Origin: Dehalococcoidia bacterium
GTDB lineage: Bacteria > Chloroflexota > Dehalococcoidia > GIF9 > AB-539-J10
Length of the DNA: 7,643 nt
Reading direction: 5' to 3'
Assembly: GCA_030606385.1 (NCBI GenBank)
Contig: JAUWGN010000041.1
Coordinates: forward strand, 1-7,643
The notes below the pieces were generated by a model. It was not told where the DNA came from, made no database searches, and saw nothing but the letters and a program-made list of their open reading frames with translations. How positions within the stretch are numbered: the first letter of the stretch is position 1; every line of letters starts with the position of its first letter. This document shows positions 7,001 through 7,643 of the stretch, one piece after another. The translations under genes were made by a program, and so were the position numbers.

Positions 7001-7157
7001 AGATATTACCAGGGTGATGAAGGATTTTGCTGGCTATATCAAGCAAGAGACCTTGTCTCTGGAGCTTACTAAGGGTTTACCGCCTGAAGGTGCTTATGTT
7101 GAAAAGCATCGCATCTCAAACAGCGATGTTTTGTTGGCTGTCAGTAAGGTTGACTAG
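4029..7157 (+). CDS. ileS: Isoleucyl-tRNA synthetase, IleRS2 (eukaryote-like) type with GIHH signature
   Basis: The enzyme joins isoleucine to tRNA-Ile using ATP and edits mischarged valine. The 1042-residue product starts MFKKVNSKIDFPQLE, the usual IleRS start, at GTG; the in-frame jag stop at 4023-4025 rules out a longer form. The Shine-Dalgarno is weak. The class I HIGH site reads G55-I56-H57-H58 within PPTANGSPGIHHVL, and GWDTHGLPVELEVE follows at 84-97. The editing (CP1) domain shows WTTTPWTLPGN (255-265) and GTGIVHSAPAFGEVD (369-383) with His374 and Asp383. Extra segments lie near 213-248 and 326-355. Cysteine pairs at 182/185, 447/450, 518/521 and 564/567 may bind zinc. KMSKS is at 654-658, and DELSNWYVRRGRRRFW (775-790) starts the anticodon-binding region. 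The length and C-terminal region fit IleRS2, the group linked to mupirocin resistance. Residues 539-550 are encoded by a short repeat. The gene converges on the htrA-like gene. Confidence 0.97.
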   Translation: MFKKVNSKIDFPQLEKDILRYWKEHKIFDKSVEVREGSRRYVFYEGPPTANGSPGIHHVLSRLFKDVVCRYKTMKGYYVPRKAGWDTHGLPVELEVENTLGFTSKAQIEEYGIAQFNQKCRESVSKYIKEWEVMTERIGYWLDMENPYVTLDNGYIESCWWAIKQLWDKGLVYQGYKVTPHCPRCGTSLSSHEVALGYEEVDDPSVYVKFRVAKSLYSEPGFLYKLRGGYGDKVADFAKWLLDFVKDKPVYLLAWTTTPWTLPGNTALAVAADAEYVIVEVDNEYIIMADPLRALVGLGDMPVMEKVSGSDLVDLRYEPLFNPSEFNVPIARMDVLKKSGEPSSDIIWKEGGILNYPVIATDFVSLDEGTGIVHSAPAFGEVDFEAGEDNGLDFVRDYVDLQGIIQGTYPFTGKFVKDADPLILEDLKSRGLLYRSDRIVHTYPFCWRCESPLLYYAKEAWYIKTTAVKDRLTGGNDEINWYPEYIKYGRFGDWLENNVDWAISRERYWGTPLNIWRCESCGNLDCVGSVEELKTRSKLTADSYQLKALSDLHRPYVDEITFACPGCNGVMRRVPEVIDCWFDSGAMPIAQWHYPFENREEFGQNFPADFICEAIDQTRGWFYSLHAISTLLFDRPCFKNVVCLGHIVDAQGEKMSKSKNNVVDPWMVVDNYGADVLRWHLLTAAPGESVHRFSMQMVAETMRGDLLTLWNIYSFFILYANIDHFVPQEGEKNLSFSHLDNWIISELNRLIADVTKASDNYDFTSAARRVGNFVDELSNWYVRRGRRRFWKSEEDADKLAAYNTLYQCLVTLSKLLAPFVPFIAEEIYRNLICSADQQAPESVHLTDFPLANEAKIDEKLDGEVRLAMKIASLGRAARAKAGIKVRQPLAKAIITLTQESERGVLQKSAADVMDEINVKELEFVKDTLSEDMPYHAVANDGKYWVAIDARLSPQLEDEGASREIVRHIQTMRRAAGFDVADHIVTYYQGEEDITRVMKDFAGYIKQETLSLELTKGLPPEGAYVEKHRISNSDVLLAVSKVD
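5643..5677 (+). repeat. Degenerate 7-base tandem repeat inside ileS, with near-palindrome
   Basis: Five consecutive 7-base units read CTGACAG, CTGACAG, CTATCAG, TTGAAAG and CTTTGAG. The overlapping stretch 5641-5665 is a near-perfect palindrome, with 11 of 12 base pairs around A5653. It encodes residues 539-550 (LTADSYQLKALS), between the EELK and DLHRPYVDEI parts of IleRS, in a linker expected to tolerate length change. Similar AGCTGA/AGCTATCAG heptamer arrays are common as non-coding tandem repeats in many bacterial genomes (from memory, not searched). Confidence 0.6.
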
Positions 7158-7643
7158 CTCCATGGCGATGGGCTTTGCTCTAGCACAGCGTAGGTTGTTT
7201 TGGTGACTCTTCCCCTAACAAAAGTTATCTCTACTTTTTCACCAATATAGCAATCGAGTATTGTTTCCTGCAATGCTTGAGCGGTGTCAATTTCTTTGTC
7301 CTGGAACTTGGTGATTACATCGCCCTTCTTTAATCCGGCGGCCTCCGCTGGGCTGTCAGGAGCCACCTCTGTAATCAGCACTCCTTCATCAATTGTAAGG
7401 TTGTTGAGCCAGGCGGTGAGCCAGTCCAGAGTTTGAATATGCACTCCCAGCCAGGGACGGATTATATAGCCCTGGCGGATTAATTCTTCAATGATTGGTT
7501 TGGCGATATTGCTGCTTATGGCATAGCCCATATTTTCTGCCCCGAGGATTTTGGCACTGGTAATGCCTACCACTTCGCCTTTCATGTTCACCAGTGGTCC
7601 GCCACTATTACCGGGATTGATCGCTGCGGTAGTTTCGATCAGG
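7154..7643 (-). CDS. HtrA/DegP-like serine protease with one PDZ domain, 5'-truncated by window edge
   Basis: HtrA-family proteases degrade or refold damaged proteins on the outer side of the cytoplasmic membrane. Reading the - strand, the frame is open from the right edge, so the start, signal/anchor and catalytic His and Asp are missing. The visible part has 162 residues. It opens with IETTAAINPGNSGGPLV, which holds the catalytic Ser in GNSGG (codon 7606-7604), then GEVVGITSAK and MGYAISSNIAKPIIEELI, all typical of HtrA. The GTG at 7591 is an internal Val. One PDZ domain follows: PWLGVHIQ, then GVLITEVAPDSPAEAAGLKKGDVITKF and GEKVEITFVRG. The chain ends soon after at PSPWS, so there is only one PDZ. 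The stop overlaps the ileS stop. Its promoter lies outside the window. DegP, DegQ and DegS cannot be distinguished here. Confidence 0.95.
   Translation of the reverse strand, partial: LIETTAAINPGNSGGPLVNMKGEVVGITSAKILGAENMGYAISSNIAKPIIEELIRQGYIIRPWLGVHIQTLDWLTAWLNNLTIDEGVLITEVAPDSPAEAAGLKKGDVITKFQDKEIDTAQALQETILDCYIGEKVEITFVRGRVTKTTYAVLEQSPSPWS

Noticed and set aside
7589..7591. GTG at 7591 (- strand) as the htrA start
   Set aside because: The frame stays open to the edge and encodes the GNSGG catalytic segment upstream of it, so this GTG is an internal Val.

Overview
This window is a dense, almost gap-free housekeeping cluster from a bacterium. The best guess at the host is a Chloroflexota lineage, perhaps Dehalococcoidia-like. 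The clues are a YidC with no lipoprotein signal or periplasmic domain, an IleRS of the long eukaryote-like type (IleRS2), a Cys-containing S18 and moderate GC content. This is judgement from family resemblance; no tree was built.

Layout, left to right on the + strand: 3' part of ssb (2-340); rpsR for S18 (358-657, TTG start); rpmH for L34 (658-798); rnpA, the RNase P protein (803-1165); yidD (1134-1346, overlapping rnpA); a signal-bearing eight-repeat beta-propeller protein of the PQQ/BamB-like type (1370-2557); yidC (2571-3317); a 75-base gap with a strong ribosome binding site; jag/khpB (3393-4025); and ileS (4029-7157). A convergent htrA-like serine protease gene on the - strand (7154 to beyond the right edge) shares the CTAG at 7154-7157 with ileS, so the two stop codons overlap.

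The arrangement joins two widely conserved units. The ssb-rpsR part of the rpsF-ssb-rpsR operon runs directly into the rpmH-rnpA-yidD-yidC-jag unit, with no rplI, dnaA or mnmE in view. Spacings are tiny or negative except before jag, so 2-4025, and probably ileS too, look co-transcribed. The products cover ssDNA binding, ribosome assembly, tRNA 5' maturation, membrane protein insertion (YidC, YidD), RNA binding (Jag) and tRNA-Ile charging. The beta-propeller is the one non-standard member, and its position between yidD and yidC suggests a role on the outer face of the membrane.

Nothing here looks like a defence system, mobile element, CRISPR array or RNA gene. The points most worth following are the altered GIHH signature in IleRS, the beta-propeller in the insertase operon, a 7-base-period repeat sitting in frame inside ileS, the S18 tail with rpmH starting directly at its stop codon in the same frame, and the shared-CTAG convergent stops.
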